DNA of 20,000 nt, from assembly GCA_037176905.1 (NCBI GenBank), contig JBBBWG010010479.1, positions 1 through 20,000 on the forward strand, in the 5' to 3' direction. Numbering within the stretch: the first letter of the stretch is position 1; each line of letters opens with the position of its first letter. Below are positions 19,491-20,000 of this stretch, piece after piece. Source of the stretch: Azolla pinnata. Lineage: Eukaryota > Streptophyta > Polypodiopsida > Salviniales > Salviniaceae. Below the pieces are notes generated by a model that ran no database searches, was not told the DNA's origin, and worked only from the letters and a program-made list of their open reading frames with translations. A program made the translations under genes and the position numbers.

Positions 19491-20000
19491 AGCGTGGTAT
19501 TTGCGAAGCAAGCTCCCCTCCAGATATGGTAAGAGATTTCTGGAAACCCTAAACACACCTGAAGATCCTCGTCGAGGATGGAGTTTTTCGGTCCAGCGTG
19601 CGAGTGCGTGATCGATGGTGCCTAGCTATAACTATGGAATCTGTTTTCTTGTGTGAGATTTCTTTGCAATGCAAGAAGGCTGAATGTTCCAAATCTGTTT
19701 TTTTTTTCTTTTGTGTGTGTGTTTTGTTTTGTTTTTGTGGGCTAGCAAGGCAGGGTTGAAATGGAAGCTGTGCTACTTGGGGGAACTGGCTGCTTGAATG
19801 CTTTGCTTTTAGAAAGCACAAGCAAGGAAGGCTCTCCACAAGTGTCGGAGGCACCACCACGGCTCCGACATCGGAAGGTATAGAAAAAGCTGGGATTTCA
19901 TCGAACTATTGACTTTCTGATCCCCCGTTGAAATTCAACGGGGACTTTTTCCGTCGTTACGGAGTTGAAAATGTTCTCCACTATGAATGGGACACCTTTG
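19491..20000 (-). promoter_or_regulatory. Upstream region of the AMT2 gene
   Basis: It contains the leader and proximal promoter of AMT2 and no other supported gene. On the gene's strand, CTTCAG|GTGTGT (near 19560) resembles a donor, and TTTCCAG shortly downstream resembles an acceptor, but the spacing is too short for an intron. A T-rich/GT-rich run lies at 19698-19737. No clear TATA box was identified. Confidence 0.4.
19923..19943. other. Perfect 10-bp inverted repeat
   Basis: CCCCGTTGAA and TTCAACGGGG face each other around a single A, making a strong cruciform or hairpin. A second, smaller inverted pair (CCGT/ACGG around CGTT) follows at 19951-19962. It is about 430 bp upstream of the AMT2 start. 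It could be the tip of a hairpin-type element continuing past the window. Confidence 0.85.

Noticed and set aside
19491..19556. Upstream extension of AMT2 from a GTG at 19556
   Set aside because: No ATG in that extension, and the ATG at 19490 gives the usual AMT2 N-terminal length before [10 protein letters not shown].
1..20000. CRISPR array or bacterial-type defence system
   Set aside because: The repeats vary in length, lack unique spacers of even size, and sit in introns or flanks of spliced plant genes.

Overview
The window is nuclear DNA from a land plant, most likely a fern. The signs are spliced genes with GT-AG introns, many microsatellites and minisatellites, an intronless PLS-type pentatricopeptide-repeat (PPR) gene whose phrasing resembles the large fern PPR families, and plastid/flavonoid/ammonium genes typical of land plants. 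The assignment to ferns is inference from sequence style, not from a search.

Layout: (1) 1-1500 carries an exon-like segment of an unidentified + strand gene, apparently its 3' end. (2) 3067-6726, minus strand, is a seven-exon gene for an organellar single-stranded DNA-binding protein (OSB family; SSB-like OB fold plus two PDF motifs). I rebuilt it exon by exon and all junctions keep frame (368 aa). (3) 7519-10218, minus strand, is a single-exon PLS-class PPR gene (899 aa) that stops just after the E1 motif. (4) 10219-12348 has no securely assigned gene but is rich in ordered repeats: a 35-bp minisatellite, (GA)n, four palindromes about 31 bp apart, (CTT)n and a duplicated TATA-like cassette. 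(5) 12349-13888, + strand, holds three exons of a type IV chalcone isomerase-like (CHIL) gene; its first, short exon was not found. Its last exon lies between two copies of a ~300-bp element. (6) 14614-15262 is a compound GAT/GGT satellite. (7) 15469-19490, minus strand, is a three-exon AMT2-type ammonium transporter (478 aa). (8) 19491-20000 is its upstream region.

The OSB and PPR genes both belong to nucleus-encoded organelle nucleic-acid families, and CHIL and AMT2 serve flavonoid and nitrogen metabolism. They are ordinary neighbours rather than an operon-like system. The most unusual structure is in the AMT2 introns. Both have expanded by tandem duplication that copied the end of the preceding exon. 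In intron 1 the exact exon/5' splice-site junction recurs four more times, leaving five identical potential donor sites. I saw no convincing new defence or mobile system.
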